DNA from: Tilletiaria anomala UBC 951
Taxonomy: Eukaryota; Basidiomycota; Exobasidiomycetes; Georgefischeriales; Tilletiariaceae
Reading direction: 5' to 3'
Length of the DNA stretch: 64,000 bases
Assembly: GCF_000711695.1 (NCBI RefSeq)
Contig: NW_013547011.1
Location: forward strand, 124,001 to 188,000
Shown here: positions 1-12,391 of the stretch, piece by piece
Numbering within the stretch: the first letter of the stretch is position 1
Layout of the letters: each line of letters starts with the position of its first letter
Translations under genes and position numbers: made by a program
The notes under the pieces: generated by a model
Told to the model about the DNA's origin: nothing
What the model saw: the letters and a program-made list of their open reading frames with translations, nothing else
Databases searched by the model: none

Positions 1-47
1 GGCATATTTTGTTTGATCTTCTCACCTCGAATTCGTCCGCATTGCAG

Positions 48-1047
48 ATCGTCATGAAGGACCGCGAGACGGGCCGCTCGCGTGGCTTTGGTTTCGTCAC
101 CTACGGCACGCAAGAGGAGGCTGATGCTGCCATTGCCGGCCTCAACGAGAAGCAACTTGACGGCCGGACCATTCGCGTCAACATGGCTCAGTCCCGCGGC
201 ACTGGCGCCGGCGCAGGTGGTAGCTACGGCGGCGGATACGGCGGCAGCGCTGGCGGCTACGGCGGCGGTGCTGGCGGCTACGGTGCTGGCTACGGCGGCG
301 CTGGCGGCTACGCCGGTGGTGCTCCCCAAGGCTTCGGCGGCCAGGGCGGCTACGGTGACGCTGGCGCTGGCGGCTATGGTCAGCCCGCCGGCGGCTACGG
401 CGCCCCGCAAGGCTTTGGCGGCCAGCAGGCCGGCTACGGTGCCCCGCAGGCTGGGTACGGTGCTCCCCAGCCCGGTTATGGTCAGCAAGGCTCCTTTGCC
501 GGCGCGCCCCAAGGCGGCTACGGCGGTGCGCAGCAGGGCGGCTACGGAGGTCAACAGGCCGGGTACGGTGGTCAGAGCTACGGGTGAGTTCATTCCATGC
601 ATTCAAGCCAAAGGTTCTGTGTGCACGTGCAGTTGTGTCCTCGCGTCCTTCTTCCGGCTCCTGGTGCCCCGTCTTCTCTCTTTTTCTCATTGCCCCGTCC
701 CGAGGAAAGCAGGAGGGAACAGAAGAAACGCAGATGCAAACGTGCCGCACCAGACACCTTCCCAAGAGGGGGTTTGGTGGCGCGATTGTCCTGTTGCTTC
801 AGAATGTGTGTCTTACGATTGTTGGTTTCCATTCCGAATCCCCGCCCGCGCTTCGCTTTGTCGGGTCCATCTACATTTCTCGGGTCGCTCCGACTCTTCC
901 CGGCGGCTACTCTTGCTTCCCATTTGGCTGTCTCTTGGCGCCCCCTTTCATTGACAACATCGTCACAGCAACACGTACGATCAGCAGAACAGCGCCTACT
1001 CTGGCGCCGAAAATGGATTCGGTTCCAGTGGCTACAGCGGCTATTGA
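48..1047 (+). CDS. Glycine-rich RRM RNA-binding protein (5' partial)
   Basis: This is the 3' part of a gene for a small RNA-binding protein; upstream exons lie outside the window. Exon 48-583 follows an intron end (ATTGCAG at 41-47) and opens inside an RRM fold. The RNP1 motif RGFGFVTY is clear, followed by the last helix and strand (EEADAAIAGLN, LDGRTIRVNMAQ). The rest is a long tail rich in GGYG, GGQQ and PQGFGG repeats. A 385-nt intron (584-968) interrupts the tail, and the last exon 969-1047 ends in SSGYSGY. The visible part is 204 residues. The architecture matches plant and fungal glycine-rich RNA-binding proteins, which bind RNA and act in stress and RNA processing. The Gly/Tyr/Gln tail is of the kind that promotes condensates; that function is inferred. 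Confidence 0.85.
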
Positions 1048-1765
1048 ATAGCCCAGTCTGCGCCATGTTTCCATTTTCCTCGTCTCCATTCCTTTCTCTC
1101 GTGCGGATACTTTGGCCAGCCGTGGACAAGATATACATGACTAGGAACGCTTTCGAGCTGACACTATGCCGCCTTGTTCGCTTTTGTCTGCTCCACAGCC
1201 AATAAGCGTCTCGACGCTCACCGCCCTGTAACGCAAAGCAAAATGTCTAGGGACCTCCTTGGCTGCTTACCAATGCTGGGTGCCCAAAACCTCCCTCCAG
1301 CCTGATCAGAAAACATCACTTCCCCGCACATTTCCATCCATCCAATATCTCGCTTCGTTCTTGCTCGTCTCTGGTTCCCATTGACATAGCCATGCGCTGG
1401 GGGTAACACGGTGTACTAGTGGAAGGAGGCAACGACAAGCGGCGCGCACCGGCGCCTGCGCTGCTCCCCTTCTCATACCTCGATCACCCAAAAATAGGCA
1501 AGCCGTCACAGCTTGAAGTGGAGCACGTAAAACGTTTGGCGTCTCTTGTACTTTACAGCGCACGATTGGGTTCCAACGCTAGACCGGGTGTCATCTTCTC
1601 TCGGTCCTCCTATCCTCCATCGTCAAAGTGCAAATTCCCACGAATGCGGAAAATGTCCATATATTAAATGCAGGTATGAATACGAGCCGATAAGACAACA
1701 TGCGATGCGTCTGCTACTAAAATCTACATGCTATATGCCAATGAACTAAACGCAATTCAGATCCA
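1048..1765. other. Intergenic, 3' ends of convergent genes
   Basis: This 718-bp stretch lies between the stop codons of the RRM gene and the first glyoxal oxidase, which converge. Only short, unsupported reading frames occur in it. It should hold both 3' untranslated regions and polyadenylation sites. Confidence 0.5.
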
Positions 1766-4621
1766 TCACAAGGCATAGGAGCTTTGGGACTGTGCTGCTT
1801 GCTCAAACGTTTGCGATCCGGTAGAAGACGAATGTGCATCGTGCTGCCCGTGCTGCTGGGCAGGAATTGCGGTGCGCATTGCCGTTGGCGATACCGGCGA
1901 AAGGAATGTGGCGTGTCGAGGAGCCGGGGAGCCTGGCACCGCGCCGTACGGCTGCGATGAAACGCCAGAGAAGTTTGAGCGCCGCGGCGATTGGTACGGG
2001 GGCTCGTACGACTGCATCGATGGGCTATTCTGATAGTAGCGCGCTGCTGCCCAGCCACCGTCTGATCGATCATCCGGGATCCATGATCCTCGCAGCGAAG
2101 AGCTCTCCTTCAGCGGTGGCGCTGAGAACCCGTGGCCGAAGCTGCTATCCCGGTAGTGCTCATTGCCGCCGCCGCCACCACCACCTTCTGCACCGTCATA
2201 CAGGGGGCTTTGGCCATACGATCGTATGCTCTCGTTGCCGGCTGTACTGTTGCCCATGAACATGGGTGAAGCGGCGTAGTACGAGTTTGGCGGCGATTTA
2301 TACATGCTGCCAATGCTGCTGCTGTCGCGGTACTGTTGCTGCGACGGGAACAGCGGGGAGGACGCGGAGGGAGAGCTAGACCACTGACCATGGCTCTTGG
2401 ATGAAGCAGAGCCGTCGTTCATGGCGACAGGGGCGAATTGACCTTTGTTGGTTCGTGCGCGACGACGGCGAACGCATATAAAGATCAGTGCGATGAGGAG
2501 GAGCGCTGCTGCGCCAGCGACGGCGATTCCAATAATGGCACCGAGAGAAAGACTGGACGAGTTCGTGCTGATCGCCGCGTTGAATGCCGCGTTGGTGACG
2601 GGATTTGGTAAAGTCCGCAGTTGTGCACCCACGACGGGCGTCCAAGGGAGCAGACCGGTACCTGTGGCATTCGTGCCGACAGATATCATCTTACCCATAC
2701 TTGGAACCCCGTTGACGACGACGAAGAGGAGCGCCGGACCGGCGACAAAGATGTTTGGGTTCGTCGGGAACGGGTTGACGATGAGCGTGACCGAGCCGTC
2801 GTCGTTGACTACGTATGAGTTGTCGAGCTGCAAGCTGCGTTGACCCATATTCATCGCATGCGTCGTGAAGCCAGGACGAATGACGACGACCTTGGTCCTG
2901 GCAGCGAGCGCATTGGCACTCTTGCCCATGCTTGACTTGTCGATCGTGATATTGAACGAGGAACCACCAAACGGAATCGAGTTCGGGAGAGTAGAGGAGA
3001 TCAGAGGCCGGACCTTGAAGTAGTAGCTGGGGTACCACTTCTCGAGCTCATATGTGGTGTTGTAGCCTTGCGGCGTCGTGCCTCGTGGCATATTGGTCGC
3101 AACGTTCATGTGCGGGTTGGAACCTGCAACCAGCACAGAACCGTCGGGTAGGAGCAGGGCAGTGGAGTGGTACAGGCGTGCGATAGGCGATTTGCCAAAG
3201 CCATTGCGAGTGAAACGAGAGCCTTGCGGCTTGCTTGGATCGTACAGGACGGGCGTGTACGTGGGGTCCTGCGCCAGGCCTTCCGTATCGATGCCGTTGA
3301 CAATGTAGTCGGCGCCCTTTTGGACATAGCCCGCTGTGCCCTTATTTGCTCCGTTGATGATGAGCATCGTCTGATCTGGGAGATGTATGAACTGGCCCAT
3401 AGAGCGGCCTTCTGGAAGTGAATCCTCCTGCGTATAGTGCTGATCCCGTTGCGAACCATCAAAGTTCTCCGGGGTGATCGAACTGCAATCACTGGATGCC
3501 TCAACTGTTTGAACATTGATACCGGGCCCTGTGTAATTCTGTGCCGCAGAAATCATAGAGTGAGGTGGAAATGAGGTCAGAGAACTGCAAAAGAAAGTGT
3601 TGCAAGTGTACACGGTGAGACTCACACCCCACTGCTGTTCAGTCAAGACGCTGCCGCCGCAGAAGAGAATAGTTGGTGTGTAGCTGTTTTCTGGGGTCAA
3701 TGGAAGCATCGCCGTGGCAGCCGAAGCGGGATAGACGCGCACGACGTTGCCAGGCATGTCGTCGAGGGCTTGCTCCGTGTTCTTTTCGTGGTCCCACAGG
3801 GTGGTGCTGACGTTGGCTTGCATGAAGACCTTACCAGAAGGCATGAGGAACGTGTGTGCGTACGTGTTCAGACCGACCGTTTCTCGAAGGAAGTTGACCG
3901 TGGAGCGTTCGCCGCCGGCCCGCGGTGGGAAGTACTCGTACGTGAATGTCCCGCCATTGTTTGGCCACGAGGCATTGGTATTTCGATTAATGTATCCTCC
4001 GCCGGTCATGCCGCCAATGAGGAGAGCTTCACCGGTCGCGAGGATTTCGACGCCAGGGTACCAACGCGTTGCAGCCATCGTGTGTGAGCCGTCGTCGAGC
4101 CACGTTACTGAATTATAGTCTGACGTGGGCTCGACGAAGCGCACTGCCTTGCCTCCATCCTGAGCGTTATACGGGCCGATGCCTGTGGTCTGAGGCGATC
4201 CATCAGACTTGATGTTGGTGTTTCCACCAAACACGACCCATGTCCCATTGGCAAGGACACCACCGCCAGCGCAGAAGGTGTTCGAGTTTGCTTCTATTGG
4301 CTTGACCTTGTTGTTTGCGAGGTTCAATAATGAAGCCCACGCCGGCTTGCCGTCGGAGAAATGATACGCATTATCTTCGACCTGTCAAGGGGACATATGA
4401 AAAATGCTTTCATCAGTGGGGATGTTTAAGGGTGCCTTATCAAGAATGTATCTGCGCACCTTGTCCAGGATCATGACCGTGTTTTCGTTGATGAGACCCA
4501 GCATCATTGCTGAGACGATAGAATTGTCATTGATGACTTCGAACGAGAGCGGCGAGCCGGCCATGACGCTTCGGAATGCGACAAGCGCCAGAACCACCAG
4601 CGCCGAGCTGAATAACTTCAT
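1766..4621 (-). CDS. Membrane-anchored glyoxal oxidase (copper radical oxidase), copy A
   Basis: The protein is an extracellular copper radical oxidase that oxidises aldehydes such as glyoxal or methylglyoxal and makes H2O2. Three exons (4621-4460, 4381-3626, 3538-1766) give 896 residues. A signal peptide (MKLFSSALVVLALVAF) is followed by a kelch-type beta-propeller and a C-terminal DUF1929-like domain. Family active-site residues are visible: Cys91 in NTFCAGG (cross-linked to Tyr in TYEYFPP near 202-204), Tyr-His in ARLYHSTALLL, and His in RPGFTTHAMNMG. One membrane helix (IIGIAVAGAAALLLIALIFI) and RRRRAR precede a Ser/Gln/Gly-rich cytoplasmic tail of about 215 residues. This layout resembles Ustilago maydis Glo1. 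Intron 2 (3539-3625) is 87 nt with no stop; the paralogue alignment shows it should be removed. Confidence 0.9.
3539..3625 (-). other. In-frame, stop-free intron in glyoxal oxidase A
   Basis: The segment has a GTGAGT donor and a CACAG acceptor on the minus strand. It is 87 nt, a multiple of three, and contains no stop. The paralogue at 9551-12391 reads WGSYTAPG across this point; splicing here gives WGNYTGPG, which matches. Retention would add 29 residues without breaking the frame. Confidence 0.75.
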
Positions 4622-4717
4622 GGTGGATGCAGACAGTGTGCAAACCGCGACAGTTCGTCCACTGGCACTGCTTGAACGGACTGCTGGGTGTGACAGCTTC
4701 CCCCGATCCCGTCTCTG

Positions 4718-4723
4718 TATATA
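4718..4723 (-). promoter_or_regulatory. TATA box of glyoxal oxidase A
   Basis: TATATA lies about 97 bp upstream of the start codon at 4621 on the minus strand, in a GC-rich setting. Spacing fits a core promoter element; function is inferred. Confidence 0.45.
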
Positions 4724-7700
4724 GAGGCGGAGGAAGCACGCGACTGTTCGAATCAGTTCAGAGCTGATAGTTGATCGTTGAGACTGCGACTCTATCGTGC
4801 AGCACAAAGCGACAGTGGAAGGCTGGTTGCGAGGTGCAGGTCTCACGAGCACGGGATCAAAGGACGAAGTGGCTGCGCTGGCCTTCGAGCAGCTGCCGAT
4901 AAAGGGTAGATGTCACACAGAGGAAGCATACGCAAATGTGTGTCGGGCGCAGAAGAGAGCTCATAGAAGGGGAAACGAGGAGATGATATTATAAGGCCTC
5001 TATGAGGGAACCGAAGTGGGGTATGGCTATGTGTAATTGTGTATGGCGCATGCAGTCCGCGTCTATGCAGTTATGAGATGCAATTGATTCGAACAATTTG
5101 TAAAGATGCCTCGGAGCTCCGCTGTCCTCTCGTCTCTCGCCAGACCTTGCTCCTCGCCGCTCGCGAAACCGGGCGATTTGGTTGGGCCTCACCGCGTCAT
5201 GGGCCGCAACCGCCTTTCTTTTGTTTGCAGAAGCCCGTACCAGTCCCATGCCCCATGGAACATCGCACGGGGCATCACGACCGCACAGTCAGCACATCTG
5301 TCTTCTCTATTGCGATGACTCTTGTGCTTTGTGGCTTTCCATCCCCGCCATGCATTTGCAGCGGTACACTTTAGAAATGACACAACCTGAAGCCCTTGGA
5401 AATGGTCCAATCTGGCATTCACCCGAAATAGCCAATTATTTTCCAAATGAAAGGACTCTACATATATAACGTATGTGCTTTTCAGGCACAGGGTCAGAGT
5501 CGGCTGATAGCGACGGAACCCAGACGTTCCATACCCCGCAAGACGCAAGCAAGAATATAGTAAGCTGGCAGACTGCGGCCGCCCTTGCTGGCGCATCCAC
5601 TGTAGTGCTTGTGCAAGGCACTGCGCCTGCTGGCCCTGAAAAGTGCAACCCATATATCAGGTAGCCATCCAAAAAGTGCCAAGCCCTTGCGCGTGGTGCG
5701 ACCACCTTTGGTGGCATTCTGCACTCTCCTGACTTTTCTCACAAGCTGCCCTTGCTCGCTCCTCGTCGTGTCGTCTTCGAAGGGACACGACGATATTAGG
5801 ATGAGTCGAACCCTGTGGCGAAACGGGGCACCTGTCATATACTTTATCGCATGATCATTCAAAATACTGACGCACTCGGACGCCATCGGAAGCAAGGCGA
5901 CGTTGCTCACGGAGAAGAGTCTGCGCCGCTGGATCCCCAAGTTCCCATGAGCTGTCGTTCGGCCAGGCACAAGGGCAATCATAATCAAAGGCCGCTCAAT
6001 GTCGAGCGCACGAGCTCTGAACTGGAATCTGTGGGGGGCGCCCTTGCCAAATATCCCTCCTTGTCAGCTCGTGATCGCGCTCTAATCCAACTGATAAATC
6101 GTGCGGACTCACCATTCGAACGTGGCTCACCACAACCTCAAATATTTTGCCTTTCGGATCTCTACTCCACGCAGGCGCAGACCCTTAGACAGGACGGCGG
6201 CTGGCGATGGCCTTTCAGCCATGCAATCTTTCACTGGATTGCTACTGTTCGTACACGGAACTTCTGGAAGGGACGCACAGCATTCTAGTCCAGCGCACAT
6301 ATGCATCATTGCAACATTCGGAAAGCCTTACCAGACTGTCACTGGCAACGGTCGCGAATGGGCTGTTTCTCTCCTATTGGGAAGCTACACCAGCTGAAGG
6401 TTATCCATTCGCAAACATTCGACTGATGTTGTTTTTCTGCAAAATGTACCGCGAGTTGGCAACTCGCAGTCTGTCGCAATTCGCAACTTGCCACACAAAA
6501 GGCTGAAAAACGAATGGGTGTTCGGCTACTGACGCGCTGACCGCTCGGCGCTTGCTATGCAACGCTACCCACGTAGTAGTACATACACAAGCTCTCGCTG
6601 AAGGGCTCTTGACCTTTGATCGTATTGACATCCTTGCTGTAACGTTACGCTCTGCAGCGCAGTCCGTGCCTTGTGCGGTCGTGTGTGACTCATGTACATG
6701 CGCGCAGGCTATGCAGTCGGAGGTGCGCGCTGCTGAAAGTGAGTACATGCCTTCAAAATTCGGTCAAGAGACCTGTGGAAGCGTTGGTAAACACTCAACG
6801 GGCTGAGTCCGCACTCCACACTACTTGTGGATTTAGGCAACCACGGTTGAGCCTGTATGAGCGCAGGCATGGGCGTTGTAATTGGCGTCCGGTCCGACAG
6901 GTCATAGCGTATGAAACTGATCGCCGATAGGCGGTGCGACGTACGAACTACAGTGGCGGGCGAGGTATACAGGACATCGGCAACAGTGCCGTTGTACACG
7001 CTAGCATGTCTGGCCTTGTCTGACCTCTTTTGGTCACCTTCAACCTCGGCTGGGCAGGTCTGAGTATGTGCAGTCAGATGCCTCGAACGCATATTCACGG
7101 CTGGTGACAACCTTCTTGACATGTCTGGTCATACATCACGCGGTTACCCCTACTCACGCGTTCATATCTGGCTGGATATCTAGATGTTGGCACTCTGCGC
7201 ACCACATCCCGAGGCGGGCCAGGGCTTGTGGCTGAGCCTGATGGCGCTGACGGCGGCTGGCGGCGTGATAAGACGCACACCGATACATTGGATTACATCC
7301 TCATGATTAAATCGAAACTTCCCTGCAATTGGGGACTTTGACGCTGGGAATAGATTCTTTTTAGCACCCGCAGGCTGCCATGCAAGGTTAAACATCATAT
7401 TGGCTGCAAAAGATCCCGGCGGTTCGAACGAAGAATATCTGGATTTGGGCAAATCCAACACTAGGCTGAGGCGCTTCACAGAGAGTACCGTTCAGCGCTT
7501 GCGACTTGCGAGTCCATCGAGGTCCACCAGCACCGTGCACCATCTATAGCAATGGCATCTGTGTTTTGCCCATGGCAGGCCCCATAGCCTATAGTCACAT
7601 GTTACAAGTCACATACGTATAGTCACAAGCTGTCCACACTCCGTAGGCTCTGGCACCCGGGTTACAACGGATTCCGTTGCTTTGCGAACTCCATCCCGTG

Positions 7701-9550
7701 CGTCGCGCAAAGGTCCATCCCATTATCCAGATGTTAGCCAGCAAGTCAGTACATACATAGTCAATAGAGTGCAAGGCAATGCGAGTGCTACAACAGGCTG
7801 CGAGCTACATTCGCTGCCGAGATTACCAGACTCCTGACTGGCTTTATTCTGTCTCCGAATTTCCGAAAGGTCTTTACTTTCGACCACTTTGACCTATGTC
7901 GAGTGGAGCGTCCGACAACGAGGTGGTGAGGTTGGACGAGGCTGGGCTGTGGTCTCCGGAGTACCCACTACCGACAAGTACGCGTTTCTGCTAAATATTG
8001 AAACTCAAAAGCCAGCGACGAGGGCCGGATGAAAAGAAGTGTGATCACTGCCACCGACCTCTCATTTTGCTGTCAGTCACGCGTGAGCTCCAACTGCTTC
8101 CAACCAGCCTCATCTCCTGGGAGTCATCCATCGTTGGGCCGCAGTGGCCAGTGGGTCACAGTAGGTCATAGTATACGTACAGGATATGGAATGTCGTAAC
8201 TAGTTCGTTACTACGAGTAGAGACTCGTGAGCGCGTGAGCAGCAACACGATGTCCGCAAAGAGAACTACAGAAGTGATAGAGCGTCGCATGTCCCATGGA
8301 CCAAAAACCCTCGGCACACTCTCGGCATGGATGTCCGTCGCTACCGTTGCCATGTATCATTGCTACATCCATACACATTCGCATGGTTGCTGCAGCTGTA
8401 GTTTGTGCATTGTTCGTGCGCTTGCCGACGTGAGCTTCATGTGACGAAACTCTCCACCCATCCAGACACTCGGCAGAACAGCTAATTACCGCAAGTTTTC
8501 GCAACATGGCTCCATTATCACAATACTGCCTCACCAAAAAAATATTTTGTTAAAGAGGCCACGAAAGTTCGAATCCTCCTTCTACCTGTTACAGGTGTGC
8601 ATTACACGTTCCGCCCTCATGCGGCTAGCCATCACAGCCCACAAGGAGCCAGCACAGAAGTCTGATCAGTCGTACAGTAGAGTCCGTCACTGCGCCGCTC
8701 TGCCTCTTCTTGCAAAGCAGCCTGGCAACAGGTGGCACCACGCAGACGGGACAGGTGGAAGCACGGGCTCCAGCTTTCGCGGCACTTTGCCTGTCTGCTG
8801 CTCTTGTTTACGATTAATCCCCCGACGTGGGAATGGTCTCTACTTAGGAGGCACTAAAGCGCAGGTCAAATGGGTATAACCACCCAAGCTCCGCAAGAAG
8901 CGGCATGGCACTCTGTTACAACCCATATTGCCTCTTCCCCAGTGCCTTGTAAAGAATGTTACATGGGATTCGCTCCCATAATAAAGAAACACCGGTCTTG
9001 CCGCGCACACCACCACTATGCCACCACCAGCCACAAACTTGCACTGCTCTCTGCTGGACACCACCAGCATTTGAAACAATAATGGAAGCTGGGATGAATC
9101 GTCTTATTTTGATCGTCAACATCAGGAGATCCCGTTTGTGTGCCCACCTTCTTTCCAGCGTTCCCGCATCAACATCTCCCTGCGTGACGTATTTTCATAG
9201 AGCATCTTGACGACGTTGCTTCCATCTCTCGTCGACCACAACGAGCGGGGTGGCAGACTACCTCGCTCGCTCCCTCGTTCGCGCGTATTTTCCCTGACTC
9301 ATCAAATAAACTTGTCCCGGTTCGAATCAGCGGCTGCCAGCAGGCTCGCAGGCCACGTAACACCTCTGCTGCACAAGAGCGCCTCAGCAAACTCAAATAG
9401 ATCGGCAGCGATAAGGCTTCTGTGAGTCAGCTCACCGGGTATACATCATCCGCGTCGATTCCGCCATCCGACAGACTCTTACCCTCGCGATCGCATTCGA
9501 GGGCACCGAAATCAGGAGTGGGCTCCTTGACAGCTCCTAACCTGCTCATC
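4724..9550. other. 4.8-kb gene-poor spacer between divergent glyoxal oxidases
   Basis: No reading frame here shows a recognisable domain, consistent codon use or convincing splice pattern on either strand. The sequence is less GC-rich than its flanks. It carries scattered short repeats such as AGTCACA (7593-7627). Two T-loop-like strings (near 8569 and 9318) do not fold into tRNAs. The edges should hold both promoters. The rest could be decayed repeat or gene debris, but no element family could be named. Confidence 0.4.
7593..7627 (+). repeat. Three AGTCACA copies at 14-bp spacing
   Basis: AGTCACA starts at 7593, 7607 and 7621, an exact 14-bp period, with differing bases between copies. It could be a small tandem repeat or a helically phased protein-binding array. 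Confidence 0.5.
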
Positions 9551-12391
9551 ATGTCACGCTTTGCATCCCGCAAGGCGCTCGGCGCTGGCCTCGCAGCTGC
9601 CGCTGCGGCCATCGGCCTGGGGGCGGTCCCTGCAGCCATGGCGGGTCGTTCGCCGCTTAGTTATGAAACTGTGGTGCCGAATTCGCTCGCTTCAGCCATG
9701 ATGATGGGTCTGATCAACCAGGATCAAGTCTGTGAGTGTCGTCGTCAGCTTTTCTTACCTCATGCTTGGAGGACGCGTGCTTACAATCTGATCGACTTTT
9801 CGTACCCCCTGCAGTGATTCTTGACAAGGTAGAAGGCAACCCTACGACCCTGGGGAATGGCCGCCCAGTTTGGGGATCTATTGTCAACCTTACAGACAAC
9901 ACTGTCCGATCGACAGATGTGCAGACCAATACGTTCTGCGCCAGCGGTGCTACCCTACCGAACGGAACATGGGTCGTATTCGGTGGCAATCAAGCAGTTT
10001 CTACGGGTGGTGTGACCGCGACTGCAACAAACAATGCATACAAAAGCGTCGATGGACGCCAAGCAATTCGCTTGATGGACACTATCAATGTGCAGGACTC
10101 AGGGCTTAATTGGGATGACAATCAGTTGCTGAAGATGAACAGTCCGCGGTGGTATCCGGGTGTAGAGGTCATCGCCACTGGTGAAGTCGTCATCATCGGT
10201 GGCGCTATCAACGGAGGATTCATCAACAGGAACTATCCCAACGTTGATCCTGCATACGAGACACCCACTCCCAATGGGGGCTCCATCACCAATCTCTACG
10301 TTGGTGGGGCAAATCCGACGTACGAGTACTACCCAAGTCGCACCAACGTCACCGGTCCTAGTACATATTTGGGTATGCAAATTTCCAAATTTATGATCAA
10401 CACCAGCGGCCTCAACATGTATCCGCATAGTGAGTCTAAGCCTATCGCTTCCTCGGTCTCCAAGGTGCATGCGCTCACGCTTCGCTGCTGCAGCGTACCT
10501 GATGCCATCGGGCAAGATTTTCATGAACGCCAACTATAGCAACATACTCTGGGAGCACAATCAAAACGTCGAGACTCCCCTGCCTGACATGCCAAACAGG
10601 GTGATCCGCGTCTATCCAGCGTCTGCTGCTGTCGCGATGCTTCCACTCCTCCCAAGCAAGAACTACCAGCCGACCATCCTTTTCTGCGGCGGCACAGTCT
10701 TGGATGAATCCCTTTGGGGCAGCTACACTGCCCCCGGCACCCCCATTCTCGACGTCACTGCCTCCGATGACTGCTCGTCCATTACTCCTGAAAATCCCGA
10801 TGGCTCGCAGACAAACCAAAACTTTGTCACTGAAGACAAAATGCCAGAAGGCCGCACCATGGGTCAATTCATCCACCTGCCCACCGGCCAGATGCTCATC
10901 GTCAACGGCGCCAACAAGGGCACCGCTGGCTATGGAAATGTCCCTTGGAACACGATTACTTACAATGGGCAGACTATCTACACTGAAGGATTCGCGCAGG
11001 ACCCTGTCTACACGCCCGTCCTCTACGACCCGTCTCAGCCATCCGGCAAGCGATTCACCAATAAGGGCTTCGGCAGCACCAACATCGCCAGACTCTACCA
11101 CTCAACCGCTATTCTTCTGCCTGACGGATCCGTTCTTATTGGAGGCAGCAACCCGCATGTCGACGTCAACCAATCGATGCCGACCGGCACGACACCGCAA
11201 GGGTACAACACGACCTACGAGCTGGAGAAGTGGTACCCCGACTACTACTTTAAAGACCGCCCGGCGCCACAGGGAATGCCAGCGATGATCCCCTTTGGCG
11301 GACCTTCTTTCAATGTCACCATGGATTCTAAATACATGGGAACGAGCGCCAACGCAAAGGCCGCAGCGACAAAGTTCATGGTCATCCGCCCTGGATTCTC
11401 GACGCACGCGATGAACATGGGTCAACGCAGTTTGCAGCTCGCCAACACCTACGTCGTGAATGATGATGGTTCTGTCACCTACACTGTCAACCCTATGCCG
11501 ACGAATCCCAACCTCTTCGTTGCTGGTCCAGCACTGCTCTTCTGTACGATCAACGGCGTCCCGAGCCTGGGCAAGTTCATCTCTGTGGGTGTAGATATGG
11601 CTCAGGTCGGCAATGTTCCCTGGAAAGTTCAGGTCGGTTCGGCTCTCCAGCCGCTTGCCCAGCCGGTCAACAACTCAAAGTACAACGTGCCTATCGCGAA
11701 TGACGAGTCAAGCTGGTCAATTGGCAAGATCATTGCGATCGCCGTCGCAGGCGCCGCGGCTGTGCTCATCCTCGCACTGATCATATTCTTCTGCCGCCGA
11801 AGGAACAAGCAGGGTGCGGCTCTGAAGACGACTAAAGGTGCATACTCCTATGCCAACAACCCGGCGAATGTCGCAAGGGCGGCGGCATGGGCTGGCCCCA
11901 ACGGAGACAGCGAGTACAAGCCGCCCACACAGCCTTACGCACCAACGCAGCCGTACAACCTACCGCCACGGGGGTCGATGGGTACCTTCGATTCCTACCG
12001 CATGGGTGACATGAGTGGCTCGGCAAATGAGTCAAGAGAGGCACTTGGCGTCTACTTTGACCCGCAACAGACGGCAGGGCAGGGCGCAGCATCGCCTTAC
12101 AGCCAGCGGACGCCGCTTGCTACACCAACACCACACAGCCCTCGGCAGGGCAACTACCAGCAACAGGGGTGGGGTGAGCATCAGGCCGGCGACGCGGGGG
12201 AGTACTACCACAACAGTCGCACAGATCACAGCATCGCAAGCCACCCGAGTCAGGTATCGTCCGATTACCAGGCAGGGAGATACTACGATTACCCGAGCAT
12301 ATCGTCAGCTCCCTCGTCTCACCAGCAGTACTATAATGCACCTTCAAGTACAGGGCAGTACCACCAACACAACCAACAGTACGCGCACTAA
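9551..12391 (+). CDS. Membrane-anchored glyoxal oxidase (copper radical oxidase), copy B
   Basis: This is the paralogue of the gene at 1766-4621, in divergent orientation, with the same predicted reaction (aldehyde oxidation with H2O2 release outside the cell). Three exons (9551-9731, 9815-10429, 10494-12391) encode 897 residues. The first intron lies next to the same ILDK motif as in copy A. The second (10430-10493) splits YPHTYLMPSG and is absent from copy A, while copy A's second intron is absent here. Order is signal peptide (to about residue 31), propeller with Cys102 in NTFCASG, Tyr in TYEYYPS, Tyr-His in ARLYHSTAILL, His in RPGFSTHAMNMG, then one membrane helix (IIAIAVAGAAAVLILALIIF) and a Gln/Tyr/Pro-rich tail of about 210 residues. 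The catalytic domain is well conserved between copies; the tails are not. Confidence 0.9.

Noticed and set aside
178-765. Arg-rich 195-codon antisense frame over the RRM gene
   Set aside because: The Arg/Ser/His composition is the direct reverse image of the GGYG repeats.
5494-5988. 164-codon minus-strand frame in the oxidase spacer
   Set aside because: No domain, Arg/Ser-rich composition typical of chance frames, no splice partners.
8565-8580. tRNA-like T-loop string GTTCGAATCC
   Set aside because: The flanking bases cannot pair into T or acceptor stems, and no anticodon arm or A box is upstream.
9318-9330. Second T-loop-like string GGTTCGAATC
   Set aside because: No matching stems or A box; it lies in the promoter of glyoxal oxidase B.
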